This document shows, piece after piece, positions 1 to 11,641 of a stretch of DNA of 64,000 nucleotides. Positions within the stretch are counted from its first letter, which is position 1; every line of letters starts with the position of its first letter. The notes beneath the pieces are model-generated. The model had not been told where the DNA came from. It ran no database searches and saw only the letters and a program-made list of their open reading frames with translations. Source of the stretch: Ramazzottius varieornatus (Eukaryota; Tardigrada; Eutardigrada; Parachela; Ramazzottiidae); contig BDGG01000002.1 in assembly GCA_001949185.1 (NCBI GenBank), forward strand, positions 1,795,826-1,859,825. Direction: 5' to 3'. A program made the position numbers and the translations under genes.

Positions 1-124
1 CCATACGCGACTGATAATCCACTGCAGTCTTCGCGGAAGTTTCTTTCTCCATCCTCTCGGCTTCTTTGTCGGCAGCAGATTTCTTCGGTGGTCGACCACG
101 CTTCTTCTTTGTCGACTCCGCCAT
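1..124 (-). CDS. N-terminus of an AT-hook protein (partial)
   Basis: An ATG on the minus strand at 124 opens a frame that runs off the left edge of the window, giving 41 residues. The start reads MAESTKKKRGRPPKKSAADK. The core KKRGRPPKK is a classic AT-hook, a minor-groove DNA-binding motif, which also makes a basic nuclear signal; the following stretch is Lys/Glu rich. This suggests a nuclear chromatin or DNA-binding protein. The start is chosen because it is the first ATG and the residues just after it form the motif. Only the N-terminus is visible, so the family cannot be named. The gene diverges from CDO1, with about 1.1 kb between the two starts. Confidence 0.6.
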   Translation of the reverse strand, partial: MAESTKKKRGRPPKKSAADKEAERMEKETSAKTAVDYQSRM

Positions 125-1248
125 GCTCCACCTAGATGTGTGAGTGAGAAGACACGGAACAACAAGATTCAAAACCAGTTATCTTCAGAAAAGACTGAAA
201 TGAAATTGAGCATAAAAAATAGTGGTACTGGCAAAGAGTTTGCAGGCAGTAATAAGGCCACCAAGTTAAAAAAGTGTAGGCAAGCAAGCACTTTTGATTG
301 CTTGCTTGATCGTTCTGACGGTCCGACGCTAACCGGGCACAATTCACGGTTGTCTACGGCTGCTGCCAGCAAAAGCAATTATTCACGGGTATTAGTGCTC
401 ATTACAAATCGACGGAGAATTTCCTTCGTGATTCACGAACGAAACCCCCATTCGTTTCGTGAATAGCGACATGAATTACAAATTCAAAATGTTTAAACAT
501 TTTTAATAGCAATCGTTTCGTTTGAAGCTTCGTTTGTTTGACCCGTCTCGTGAATTTTGCAAGGTCTCTAATCTGTCGAGTGACGAGCGAAACTCTAATC
601 CGCCGACGTTATGGTTGTTGCACCAATTCCGCTGTTTTACAGTATTGTTTGTGTTTGAAATTATAATTCGGGTGGCATCTTTTTTTGTTGGTTTGTTGAG
701 TTTGTTCAGTTTGTTCTCCACTGCAGATTCGTGGATAACAATAAAATGTGTGCAAGTAAATGACCCACTTGTACGACGATTATCGGAGGTTACGGATATC
801 CATGCACTGCATACGTGGCGTCCTCTGTCATCACATTGTGCGCACTGTTGATCTTTTAATTTACGATGTTGTTGTTGCAGTGAAGGAGAGCTTGGATCTC
901 GCCGATCGCCAAGGAAACAAGTTCACGAAGCCATTTAGCCGCTCGATAAACAATTGGTTGACTGCGAAGGTGCGACGTGTGGCTTGAGATATACTCGCGA
1001 GCTGAAAAACATGGGCCTAGAAAATGAGCCGCGAGCCATGCAGCTGACAAACGTAACTCTTACCAACTACGCCACCAAAGCCAAAAAAAAACTCAAAGGC
1101 AAGTGACACCATACTTTTATGAACGTGTGACGCAGTTTTAAACTTGAAAAACAGATTGTTTTTCACCTGTTAAATTTTCGCTTCGATCATCGCGACCTTT
1201 GTATTTAGCATTGCTTTTTTAGAAAATTCGGCGGTAAACACGAAAACC
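125..1248. promoter_or_regulatory. Intergenic between AT-hook gene and CDO1
   Basis: This 1.1-kb stretch separates the two divergent start codons and must hold both promoters. Short open frames occur on both strands, but none shows a recognisable motif or a splice-consistent continuation. I see no clear TATA box or tandem repeat. Some of it is probably 5' untranslated sequence of CDO1. Confidence 0.35.
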
Positions 1249-2325
1249 ATGTCGGGTCGTCGTTATGCACAAGACTCTATTTGCCTGAAGGACGTTCTCC
1301 GTGGTCTCGGTGAAATCTTTTCAGAGGATAAGGTCGATGTCGATGAAGTGAAGAGTCTGCTACGCGCCTACAAGAGCAACCCCAAAGACTGGCGAAAGTA
1401 CTGCACATGGGATCCAGCCAGGTAATATTGACTTCCCCTTTCGTGAATTATGGCCCTGAAAGTTTGATGTATATTGCAGGTACACGAGGAACCTGCTGGA
1501 TTCGGGCAACGGCAAGTACAACGTCATCATCCTGTGCTGGTCGGAAGGCCAAGGCTCAGCCATCCACGCTCATGCCAATTCCCATTGCTTCGTCAAGGTC
1601 ATGGACGGCCAGATTCTCGAATCTATGTACGCCTGGCCCGAAGATGACAACGAAGAGGCACCTATGCGCATGTTGAAAAAGACCTCAGTCAATGTTGACG
1701 AAGTCTCCTATATAAATGGTAACGAGAACTGTGTTTTCGTTGACTACAAACGATCAGTCAAAAATATGCCAACGAACGACCATTCAATCGTTCAATCAAT
1801 CAATGGAGAAGAATGATTTTGGTTGTGTAATAACATTCAGTCGGCCGGTGGCGCACTCTACTAACCCATTGCGTTGAAAGCATGCGCCACTTGGGAAATC
1901 AAGCAGATTTGTCAAGGATACTTTTCCTGAGTGGCGCACTTCTTCAGCCAGTAATACCGAAAACGTGCGCCACCTAGGAAAACAATCTTGCCGAGTTTGT
2001 GTACCGAATTCTCTGTTGCTCCTAATTCTCTCTTTGTTCGTTTGACTGGGCTATCTTCAGTCAACAAACCGATGGTGGCTGAGTGGTACTTTATCTTGCA
2101 GACAGTATCGGGTTACATCGTATGGAGAACCCCAGCCACACTGAGCCGACCGTGACGCTACATGTCTACATTCCAGCCTACGGTGAGTGCATGTGCTTCG
2201 ACGAGCGCTCGGGACATCGCAGTGTCTGTCAGGTGGTCTTCCACAGCGCCCAAGACGGTACCATCGACTACGGCAACGGCAAATCTTCAGCAGCGGAAGG
2301 AGGCTTCGATCGCATGAACGACTAG
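1249..2325 (+). CDS. CDO1: Cysteine dioxygenase type 1
   Basis: Three exons, 1249-1421, 1480-1718 and 2102-2325, join in frame at GT-AG introns to give 211 residues, close to the 200 of vertebrate CDO1. The enzyme is a cytosolic non-haem iron dioxygenase of the cupin fold that oxidises L-cysteine to cysteine sulfinate, the committed step toward taurine and sulfate. The iron-binding His pair sits in SAIHAHANSHCF and the third His in TLHVYIP; the Cys of NSHCF is the one that forms the Cys-Tyr cofactor in vertebrates. The substrate-loop block YTRNLLDSGNGKYN and the block DSIGLHRMENPSHTEP are also conserved. Intron 2 carries two copies of the GTGGCGCAC palindromic repeat. A polyadenylation signal AATAAA lies at 2672. 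The family call is very secure, and nothing looks broken. Confidence 0.97.
1846..2012. repeat. GTGGCGCAC palindromic repeat, two copies, CDO1 intron 2
   Basis: GGTGGCGCACT with GCATGCGCCACTTGGGAAA (1846-1897) and AGTGGCGCACTTC with CGTGCGCCACCTAGGAAAAC (1932-1982) sit in tandem. The second is followed by the usual tail AATCTTGCCGAGTTTGTGTA. Confidence 0.75.
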
Positions 2326-3670
2326 CAGTCGGCTCGCTCAATCTATTTCGCCTGCAGGCTCTAGCTCACTTCTGATTTTTTTCCGCATAACTCCGGTGCG
2401 CTGTCATAGCCTTTGTCACCTTGTTGACGGCAAGAACTTGTTGTGGTACTTTCTTCAGTTTTATGCGCAAGGACATGGCCGACTAATCCATTGCTGCTTG
2501 TTTACAGATGCGCCACTTCCCAGAGGCAGTGGCGCAGGAGGATTATTTTTCCATCTTATCTTTTCAGGTTTTAGCTTTCGTTTACAATCATACCATGATG
2601 CTGTATACATTGGTAAGATACTGTACGGTTTAATGAGACCTTCGACGTCTGCACCGCGAAACTAAACCGAAAATAAACGCTACGTACGGAATTGAATCTC
2701 GCAGATTTGTGCAGGAACAATCTCTCTTCGACGTGCTACTCGTCTTTTCGACAGGCTGAAATTCGACTGGAGTGAAACTGGGAGTTCGGGTCCAACATTG
2801 CGAATGCGGTCTTCGGGAATCCTAGGAGTTGGTTGAGTTAACCCTGAAGCAGCCTTTCTGTCGTTTATGGGAGAGAGTGAAAGTTAGTTTACCAGCCTTT
2901 GGCTTCTTGAACCCTACAAGCGCCAATTTTCACTGCAGAGCGCACAGTGAAGAGAAAGGCAGTGTAATAACCAACTGACAAGGGCTCAAGCCTCTCTATC
3001 TCTGTCTCGTATACGTAGAGTGGACAAACTTCGAAGCGTCACGCTGGACAGTCGACCCGACCATAATTAAAATTTAATCAAAAACAGATAAATGTTCCGA
3101 CAAATTATTAAGCACACCTTCTCGAGCGAAGACAACTGTTTCCGCAAAGCGCTAGTTTTGGAGAGGGCGGTCGTCTACGATTTTTAAGAAATCGCCATCC
3201 AGAGTGAGTTTTGCTGCCATTTTTAAAAATTGCTCGTTCAGCATTACAGGTCGCCGTTTGAAAAAACTATCACTTTGTAGGCGAGGTAGTTATCCACGAT
3301 TTTAGTACTGGTTGCCTTTTTACCAAACGCACGAGTCGAGACTCGAGATAGACCGCTGCAAAAACAAAATCGTGTTTCTGGGTTCACAGCAGCGCACTTC
3401 AGCGTCTTTGGCGTGACGCGCACCAGTACAGTACATTGAAGCAGGACCATTACACTAACATACGGAGCGGTCTTTACACGGGAAACGTTCCCAATCTTCC
3501 GTATCTAATTGTTTCCCGAAGGAATGGAATACGAGGAGACAGTTCTAACTTCGCCCATTTGCTGGACGGGAGATTACTTGACCCACAGACGCTTAATTCA
3601 TTTTTTTGCGTACAGGTAAATTCAGCATAAAGCAAAGATAACGAAATGCTAACACAAAGCATACAACAAA
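2326..3670. other. Intergenic, 3' of CDO1
   Basis: The first 350 bases are probably CDO1 3' untranslated region, ending near the AATAAA at 2672. A degenerate copy of the GTGGCGCAC/GTGCGCCAC repeat lies at about 2509-2540. From 2700 to 3670 I see only short frames without motifs. Confidence 0.4.
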
Positions 3671-4700
3671 CTACACCACTTGTTTCTGAATATCTAGAAC
3701 AAAAAAGACCTCTTTTAAGCCCCGAGCATGAGGAAAAGTGCCCAAAACACAAGCGGAATTGCCTCTCTGAATATCAATGGAGACTCGTTGGCGAAGAAAT
3801 TCCGAAGATCTTTTCTCTCCCGTTCTATCTCTCATCTTCTTTCCAATTTCATACAGGAGGTCCGTCGCGGCAGGTCCAAAGGTACCGTAAACTTCGAAGC
3901 CAACAGGGCTGAAGAAATACCTCTCTTCCAGGTTGGTGTACCTATCCACTCTCAGTCCTTCGGCTCTTCCCGCGGCATATCCAGCTTTATCGAAGCAGCC
4001 TGCAACATAAGTCTGGCACAATGTATCAACACATGTTACATCCCAAACCAGTGCTTTCCCTTCCTTCCATGGGATCTGGGTCATTCCGTCAGGGCGCTTC
4101 ACTGAGTTGTCCCGGAGGATGCCGTTGGGCTCCAGTATGGTAGGGATCTGACACGACACGAGGGCCCTCTTGATGGAATCATTCAGGGAAGAATGGCGGC
4201 TGTGGCGTCCGGCGGAGTACTTGCAGCTGAGACCGTGACGTCCATAGATGTCCACCTGTGCCGAACACCGACAGGTATGGGCCTCGCACAGCGGAGCACC
4301 CAAGCGTAAGCCGACGGAGATCCGGAGGGCGTCATCGTTAAGAAGATTGCCTAAGCAGGCAGCCGGCAGTGCGTGTAGCCAAGCGCCCGACTCTTTGGCG
4401 GACACAGCGAGCATCCTGGCCTTGTCCAGCACTGAGCTTGTTTCTAGTATTTCAGCAAAGCATTGGTCAGCAAGAGGCTGACTCCAGACGCGCTGTACTC
4501 CTCTGAGGGCAGCTATCGGAGGCTCAGTTCCCGATTGAACACTCCAGCTTGCCAACTCATCGGTCATCCACGTCGAAATCGGCGACCATTCCGGACGTCT
4601 TGCAGAGTAGATCGAGGCCAAATAGACCGGGAGGGCAATCTGCTCTGCTCGGCGGATGCCGACAGACTATTTTCTCACTAACCTTCCGCCATAAAACCGG
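3671..4700 (-). mobile_element. 5'-truncated LINE with REL endonuclease
   Basis: An open frame of 316 codons (4621 down to 3671), extended a little upstream without an ATG, encodes the part that follows the reverse transcriptase in early-branching non-LTR retrotransposons. It contains a Cys/His cluster (CRCSAQ then HGLSC) followed by GRHSRHSSLND, and then RPDGMTQIPWKEG with ALVWDVTCVDT. That order is the zinc knuckle plus the PD-(D/E)XK restriction-like endonuclease (REL), which in such elements nicks the target DNA. No reverse transcriptase domain is found upstream, so this is a 5'-truncated copy, the usual product of target-primed reverse transcription. The frame is intact over 950 bases, which implies a fairly recent insertion. 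The exact clade cannot be named here. Confidence 0.72.
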
Positions 4701-5037
4701 AAATTTCATTCCCAAGTATCTTTGAACACCTGGCTTCATTTCTGTCGGGTCAGAAGTGGGAAGAAATGGAACACCATGACGGGAGAATTCACGCAGTGGA
4801 GGTCGTTTGGGAATTTCGTTCGATATTTAGGAACACGCTTCTACAGAGGGCACGGCATTCTGGAACAAGTAAACTACAGATGGGCAACGAGCAGCGATCA
4901 CATTTCTCTGAAGATATGCCCTAAGGTTAACAATGACGTAAGACGACCGTCTTTATTCAAAATCTGAACGGCTGAAACTTTGCTCACTTCAGAGCGAAAA
5001 CGTATTGTTCACGGAGTCTTCGTTTGCGTTATTCCTT

Positions 5038-5045
5038 GCTGGAAG
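5038..5045. repeat. 8-bp target site duplication, left
   Basis: GCTGGAAG immediately precedes the left inverted repeat of the hAT element and is repeated exactly at 9188-9195 after its right end. An 8-bp duplication is the signature of hAT transposition. Confidence 0.93.
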
Positions 5046-5458
5046 CAGTGATGTTGGCATAAGAGTAATATAATTTTGACCTAATATAATTTTGATTCAA
5101 TAACGCCGAGCTGCCGGAGTTCGAATATAATCTTAATACAATATGCCGCGACCTCGGAGAATCTGATATGATGTCAATATATCAACTTGTTTCGTCGGGT
5201 GCCTATTATAATATATTATAATATTTCTGATCCGCGAGTGAACAGAGTAGGGAAACTTTCCTCCTCAGTCCTAACATCGCTTTGGTGTTACCGAAGCCAG
5301 GGAATTTTCCTCCTTAGATACTTTATCATTTGACTAAATCATCAGATCCAGCAACAGATAGATCAAAATTCTTCCAACAAATTATCTTCGGACCGTCGAG
5401 CAAAAGAATCACCGAAACAAATTAGTCATCTACACTAAGTCACATACAGTATTTATCT

Positions 5459-5977
5459 GTCCACCCCCATCTTCGTTTCAAAACTTCATAACTTATTTCG
5501 CACTAACCCGATTTCGATATTCTGAACGTCTTTATAGAGATCAGTGTTTGATCTTTACGACCACGTGACTTCCGTAGGGATCAATCGGTAAATCAACTGG
5601 CAGTATCATCCCTACGAACACCTAAAACTGCATTGTTTTCGGCTCCGAGTTGCGGGTGCTGATAGCACATCACGCTTGTTACTATTAAGTAGCGCCAAGA
5701 TTAAGCTTTCACGTAAGCCCATGTGAGAAAGTTTTGAAATTCTGCGGAAAAAGTTTCGTTGACATGAGATACCTACATGCATCTTTTGCCGAGAACAAAG
5801 CAGTTTTATGTTTTCGTAGGAATGATACTACCAGTTGATTTGTTGATTTATTCGTACGGAAGTCACGTGGTCGTAAAGATCGAATACTGATCTCTATGAA
5901 CACGTTCAAAATGTCAAAAATCGGGTTAGTGCAAAATAAGTTATAAATTGTTGAACAGAAATGGGGGTGGACAGATA
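5459..5977. mobile_element. Palindromic MITE nested in hAT element
   Basis: Two inverted arms of roughly 180 bp, about 5459-5640 and 5795-5977, face each other. The outer ends read TATCTGTCCACCCCCAT and ATGGGGGTGGACAGATA; the arms share blocks such as CGACCACGTGACTTCCGTA. There is no coding capacity, and the central spacer is about 150 bp. The structure is a foldback or MITE element that inserted into the hAT transposon. The target duplication is unclear (TA or a few bases of AT). Confidence 0.8.
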
Positions 5978-5987
5978 ATTATGGGGC

Positions 5988-8667
5988 TCAGTGTATGCCA
6001 GGAAGATAAGCAGTGTTACGCAGACAAAGCACTTTTCTTTCCAAATGGTGTCCAGCCAGTCTGTTCGCTTTCGCTATGGTCGATAGGGTGGCAATGGCGA
6101 AAACGCGCTCCGGCGCACTCGATGCAGCTGGAATTGCCAGTATGTCGAGCGCGAGGCGACTCAAAAGAGGGAACTTTCCGCTTGCAAATATCCAGAATTT
6201 TTTCGGATTGCTGTCGAATTCGTCTGTCGAACACATGGGTATCTCCATGTTGGGCTGAATCTCCAGTTCGACAGGAGACTTCGAAGCAACCGTTTCACTT
6301 TCAGCAATGATGAAGAGATCGAGTTTGTCGTCACGACCGGAAGTTCTTGCCTGCGGTTCGACCGCACTATCCCCATCTCGATCTGTACATTGAAAAAACC
6401 GTTATGAAAGATCGAGGAAGCAGAAATGCGTTGAGCGGTCCGCACCTTTTTCTACTTCAGTATACCACTCGGCGTTCTTAATCGCCAGCCATCTCGAAGC
6501 TATGCTTTTGTCTCCGGCAGTTAGAGTGAATCGTAGCGTCTTATGGAGGAAAGTTCCGACCAAGTAAGTGGCATCGAAGTTTGAGTTTAACTCGTTAATA
6601 GTGTACCCGAGGACCCGATCCAACTCTGACGTGATAGCCAATATCACCTGCATAGAACTAGCTTGGTAATGAAAGCTCGTTTCAGCTTACAGAAGAAGGA
6701 ACTTTCCCGCTTGAGGTTTATCTGTTCGAATTGGTTCTCCGTCCCGTAATCCGCGAAATCAACTCAGAGTAGTGCGACTCCAAATGGCGAACCAGACCAT
6801 TAACGGAGTAGTGCACGCGATGAATGGTAGCTGTCTTCTCGGCGCCGAAGTCATCTGTCACCTGCAAAAACCAACCATAAGTAAGAAATCAGGGTGAAAT
6901 TTCTGTGGCCAGACTTTTGTTACCATTATTAAAGTTTATTACCGTATTGAACTTGTCGAGGAGCTTGATGATGAAGCCTACAGTCACCCATTCACCCGGT
7001 GTGAGGCACCGAATTTTGAGGTGCTTCGACATGATGTCCTGCACCGAGTCTTTAAGCTCGTAAAGACGCTTAAAGAAAAGCAGTGTGGAGTTCCATCGAG
7101 TGGAGACATCGACAGTCAGGGTGAGTTTCGTTTTTTCTTGAGCTCTCCCGTGCGATTGTTGACTTTCTAACGGTGTTGACAATTTTCCGAGTCTTGGTCA
7201 GGACAGGTTTCAGCAGAGTATCCTTCTCAGATGCGCGAACTGCTGTCTGAAGACGGTGAATGCTGCATGGGTGACGGTTGAATCTGAAACCAAGACAAAT
7301 CTGATTAGATTTTGTATTTCGTTCGAGATTTCAAATCAAGAGCGTTCCCCCTTCAACCCACCTTTCGGTGAACATCTGTTCACATTCGTCCTCGAAGCTC
7401 AAGTATCGATCGATTTCATGGTCAACGTCCACATCTTCGCTGAAGTCTTCCTGCTCGACCTGTACGACTTGCTCTTCCTGCTCGTCTACTTTTTCGAAGG
7501 CACCGTGTCGAAGGATGAGATCTTTGTACGCGGCGACTATATTCAACCCATTGTCAGTCGTAACAGCTGACACTTTCGAAGGGGGGGATTTCCCAGCTTT
7601 TCATGATTTCCATGGTTAACTCGTTCACTCTAACCGCCGTACGTGGAGGTGGGAAAGAACGACAGGCGATCGTCATGGAATGCATGGCCCTGGTTTCTGG
7701 ATCGTAAAAGCGAGCAATCATTCCAAGGAAGGACTCTGTCATGCCCTTCTTTGTCCAGATGTCTAGCGAACAGAAGCAATCAGCGTACGACAAAAAATTC
7801 GCACAGTAACCAGTGTAAAGGTAAAGCAAGCATTTACCCGCGGCAAGCGCAGTTTTATTCGCGCGTCTCAGGACGGCTTTCATCTTGGCCACCGGCAGTT
7901 CGAACACCTTATCCATTTCAGTGTTGATGGCGTATCTTCCGATGGTAGGAGCGCGATGGACGTGCTTGAGAAACATACGCTGTGTTTTAGACGTTTGTTT
8001 TTTTCTCAGAGAGTGGGAGTGGCTGTAGTTTGAAGACACCACAAGGCACGTTCTCGCAGGATTGTTCGGTATCTGAAAATATGAAACATAAACGCAATAC
8101 AGTATACGTTACAGTAAACGGGAAGTCCTCTCTAAGCAAAGAATGTAGGTTGTACCTGCGACTTCCCACCAAATATGGATCCGACGACTCGGACCTGATT
8201 TGGGGTTGGAAAAACGTCTTTGCACTAGTCGAGCGCACATGCTTCTCCGCCGTGACTTTACGAACTCTTTCAGTTTCTTCGAACTCGAGGAAGACATCCT
8301 TATGGTTGTTTCTCAGATGGCTTACAGCATTTCCGGTATGTCCGTCTGGCGTGACCACGTATGTACAGGCAAGACAGGTTGTTGTTCCCTTCTCCCCGTC
8401 ACTCACATAGAAAGACCACACCGTTGATTTCTTCTTTGGTCCACTAGAACGCTGGCGCTTCACAAGTGGCTTGGTGAATAGGGCTAACAAGAGAGACACC
8501 GACGCCGCTTCATCGTCGTCAGACGATTCCGATCCTTCGTCAGAGCTGACGATGTCGATGATGGCTGGACTGACTGCACCACCCTTCGTCACCTTCCCCC
8601 GATTCACAGCGGTCTTTGTCGGCCGCTCTCTTCTACTTGACGGTGGAGGAACTCCCTTCTTTTCCAT
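5988..8667 (-). pseudogene. hAT transposase with BED finger (frameshifted)
   Basis: The likely start is the ATG at 8667 (MEKKGVPPPSSRRERPTK). An acidic serine stretch follows, then a BED-type zinc finger (VWSFYV, CLAC, then SHLRNNHKD) at about 8300-8430. Further on come the hAT catalytic blocks: LDIWTKKGMTESFLGMIARF (about 7710-7770), VSAVTTDNGLNIV (about 7530-7570), DVSTRWNSTLLFFKRL (about 7060-7110), FDATYLVGTFLHKTLRF (about 6530-6580) and the dimerisation motif LAIPAASSAPERVFA (about 6080-6130). Introns separate several blocks. A run of seven G on the plus strand at 7571-7577 puts the PPF and KVSAVTTDNG parts in different frames; six would keep them in frame. The product would cut and paste the element, but this copy should be unable to make a full transposase. 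Confidence 0.85.
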
Positions 8668-9286
8668 ATCCTCATACTGTCCTGCAATTTCTAAAGAAAC
8701 GACACACAAAACATTCGAAAGCGCAAAACCGAACCTGGAAAAGCAGACAGTTTCGCATCCAGCAATGAGCATTGCGAGCATGCAGGTGGATCGCCGGATT
8801 CATGAACTTGCACCAGCCAATCAAACGAAGTTGACAATCAATGTATAGCCCTTACCGCTGATCAATGAACGTTGATGTGCAGGTGCGTGATGCATTACGA
8901 TCCAACCCAACAGCGCACTGTGCAGAGTCGCACGCTCTCGCTTTGCGCAAATCAAGTCTTATTTTATTCAACCGAAGCCGAAATCGCATATTAATAATTT
9001 TAATATGGAGCGCCGTGCGATTTGTTTTTAATATAATATATTCAGCCCTGGCTTCCATCCAATTTGATACTAATAAATATCCTGCTTCTTTCGAGGCATC
9101 TAATAAATGTTAATACAATATATTAGATGCAAAACGCATCTAATAAGTTCTAATTTAATATAATATTCATATATGCCAACATCACTAGCTGGAAGGCACT
9201 TGACCGTCAAGGTTTAGGTTGTTTGCATGATGGATCCACACTGTTCTTCCACAACCTCCGCGACGTCCGAAGGTAACCCTTCTATC

Positions 9287-9455
9287 CAGCGGTAGCTGCC
9301 GCCCTGAACGGTGTAAGCGTGAAACTCGGGAGCGGTGAGTCTTGTGGTAAAAAATTAGCGGGCAAGGCTGATTGCTGCTTTGGCTACAAGACCTTCATGC
9401 AGAGGCACCGCCCATAGTTTTACGCTCACACCGTTCAGGGCGGCAGCCACCGCTG
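9287..9455. repeat. Inverted repeat of 39 bp beside Tigger copy
   Basis: The segment 9287-9325 is the inverted repeat of 9417-9455, with about four mismatches over 39 bases and a shared core GCCGCCCTGAACGGTGT. The spacer is 91 bp. It lies directly upstream of the pogo-like transposase remnant and may be a terminal repeat of that element or a separate foldback element. Confidence 0.65.
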
Positions 9456-9487
9456 CCTCTGTCTCTGCTCACCTGCCATCCTTGGAG

Positions 9488-10345
9488 ATGCCTGGGAAAC
9501 GGCGATATGTACAAGCTCATCCTAACATGGAAGCTGCAGTAAGTGCTGTTAATGATGGAATGTCCATAACGATGGCTGCCGAGAAGTATCAAGTATGCCG
9601 AGAAGTATCACAAAACCCTCGGTAACAAAGTGAACGGGAAACACGGGAAGAAGGTCGGACGTCCAGACACTTTCACGCTGGAAGAAGAATCGGAAAACTC
9701 CGAAACCCTCGTCCGAATCCGAAAGGCGAACGCCCTGGCGAAAGGTGAGGATGAGTTTTCTTGATCTCGTTCTCGTGTGAAGGGGCAATAAGCCAGATAT
9801 CAAACATGAAATGCGCTAAAAATAAACTTCCGGTTGATTTTGCACCAAGGATACCCTTGTCAGCGGTGTTGTTTTTTCCAGCCATGAACAGGGCTGGGTT
9901 CACCGACCAATGGCACCGGAAAATCCTTCAGAGAAATCGCGAAATTTCTTCACGGGTACTTAGCGCATTGAGCTTCAAGAAGTCCAGGGAATGGACAGCG
10001 AAGCGCTGCGAAGACTGGCTTTCGCTCCTGCAGAAGCTGAGTGAACGAGGATTTCTTGATGATCCTGAAGGAATTTGGAATTTGGACGAGTCGGGATTCA
10101 GGTTGGCGGAGCTGTACGACAGAGTGTGAACGGTGAGAGGCGTGAAGGGAGCAGTGGGATACGTGAAAGGGACAGAAAGTGACCGCGAGAATATTTCTCT
10201 TGTGGCTATGGGGAATGAAACTGGAAAGATGCTGCGACTGCTTATTATCTACAGAAGAAAAATGCATATTGAATCACATTTCCGGGACACCCACCACGCC
10301 TGCTATGTAGGCACGAATTCCTCGTACTGGATAACCTCCCCTTAA
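9488..10345 (+). pseudogene. pogo/Tigger-like transposase remnant
   Basis: A helix-turn-helix start (MPGKRRYVQAHPNMEAAV, then ITMAAEKYQV) is followed by GKHGKKVGRPDTFTLEEE and then, after a likely intron (9745-9880), by KSREWTAKRCEDWLSLLQKL and IWNLDESGFRLAELYDRV. This order is that of pogo/Tigger DDE transposases, and the Asp of NLDESGF is the first catalytic Asp. A 19-bp duplication of GCCGAGAAGTATCA breaks the frame near 9590, and a TGA follows YDRV at 10127. The frame then resumes with GYVKGTESDRENISLV and is lost by 10345, before the second Asp. It is a decayed, 3'-truncated copy. Confidence 0.75.
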
Positions 10346-11633
10346 TGTGCGCAACGCGAAGCACGCCCCTCGCTCCAGGTATAGCGCTATAGACCTGGCC
10401 CATCCATCACCCGAAGCAGAAAAGTCTGCCTTATTTTCTGCAGCTGCACTGCCATCCAGACATTCGCCGGTGATTTATTGTCATCAGTGTGTTCCCTTAC
10501 CATTTACTCGTTAGAGAACGCATGGAGTCATTTTTACTGTTGAGACATGAAAAGCGATGCGACTCGACACCCAAATTTTCGATTCTGGCTTGAAACGCAG
10601 TAATGCATGGGGAAGAGTAGGATTTACGACGGAGCACGAAAGGCTGCAGCCAAACTGTAATACAATATGTGGCTTAATAAAAGTGACAGGTTATAATTCT
10701 CAATGGGTGAGGGCTTTTGCCTACGCCGAGTCGATGTTTCCTAAACTCTTGGGACAGGCTGCACAACACAACAATTTCGACCCACCTGCGCAGCACATGA
10801 ACAAGCTATTGACACAAACGGACTTCTTGATAATCTGCTCATCGCTGGGACAGCTAGCCGAAATTGCACACGGGTGTCGTACCTACAATACAACAAAAAA
10901 AGACTGTAGCCAGGTTTACCGCTTTTCGCTGACAGAACTCAACGTGCCATGTGCAGTATTTGGAGGCAGCAGTGTGAGTTGACCATAGTGTAAAATGTTC
11001 TATCAATCAACAGCTAAATCAACTTCAGCTTTCATCGAACACAGCAACAAGGTTATGTCGCCGATAGATTTTGTTAATTTTTTTATTACTGATTAGCGCT
11101 GATGGTGTATTGCATCAGATTATCGCCAGGTTACGAGATCTTTCTGCTCTCCAGCATCCCCTGCTGTCTTCGTCCCCTGTATCCCCCTATATCCCTCTGC
11201 CTCTGTTTACCGAGTAAGTGCTTGGTTCAAGCCTTTGACGCTGGCAAACCGTCTGTTTCTTGCAGGCTTGTTGAAGAAGCCTCGACTTGCCCCATTATCA
11301 CCTTAATCGCCCTTGTCGTCTGTCTGGCCTCTTCAGTCGCCGTCTGTTCTGCTGCTGCTACCTGTTTTACAATTTAATTCCTAGTAAAGCGTGACGTCAT
11401 CCGATCCCACTCCAATTAGCGTTCAGACCGTTGTTCGACGTTTTCGTTATTATTGCTCTATGCACATTTTACACTATGGTCAGCTCACACTGAGGGCAGC
11501 CTCCGACAAGCTCAACATGGCCTGTCCGACGAACAGGATTGTCACCGAAGTGCCTGTGGCGACTCTCCGTGTTATGTTAAGTCATGTTATGTTAGGCAAG
11601 CTTGTGGCAAGAGAGCCTCTGGGTGTTCCCAGC
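10346..11633. other. Intergenic, no recognised gene
   Basis: Open frames at 10557-10982 and 11102-11377 show no family motif, splice continuation or signal peptide that I would trust. A TGACGTCA palindrome lies at about 11393. I see nothing else. Confidence 0.35.
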
Positions 11634-11641
11634 TTCCCAGC

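Larger units (their letters stand above)
5046..9187 (-). mobile_element. hAT DNA transposon, 4.1 kb, with TIRs
   Basis: The element starts CAGTGATGTTGGCATA and ends TATGCCAACATCACTA, inverted repeats matching at 15 of 16 positions, and it is flanked by a perfect 8-bp duplication GCTGGAAG (5038-5045 and 9188-9195). The subterminal regions are AT-rich with many ATAATATTA-like and TAATATAAT-like words. Inside, on the minus strand, lies a hAT transposase gene with a BED zinc finger at its start and a C-terminal dimerisation region. A separate palindromic element (5459-5977) is nested between the transposase 3' end and the left terminus. The perfect duplication suggests a young insertion, although the transposase frame is now broken. 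A shorter element with the same ends lies at 49758-50611. Confidence 0.93.
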
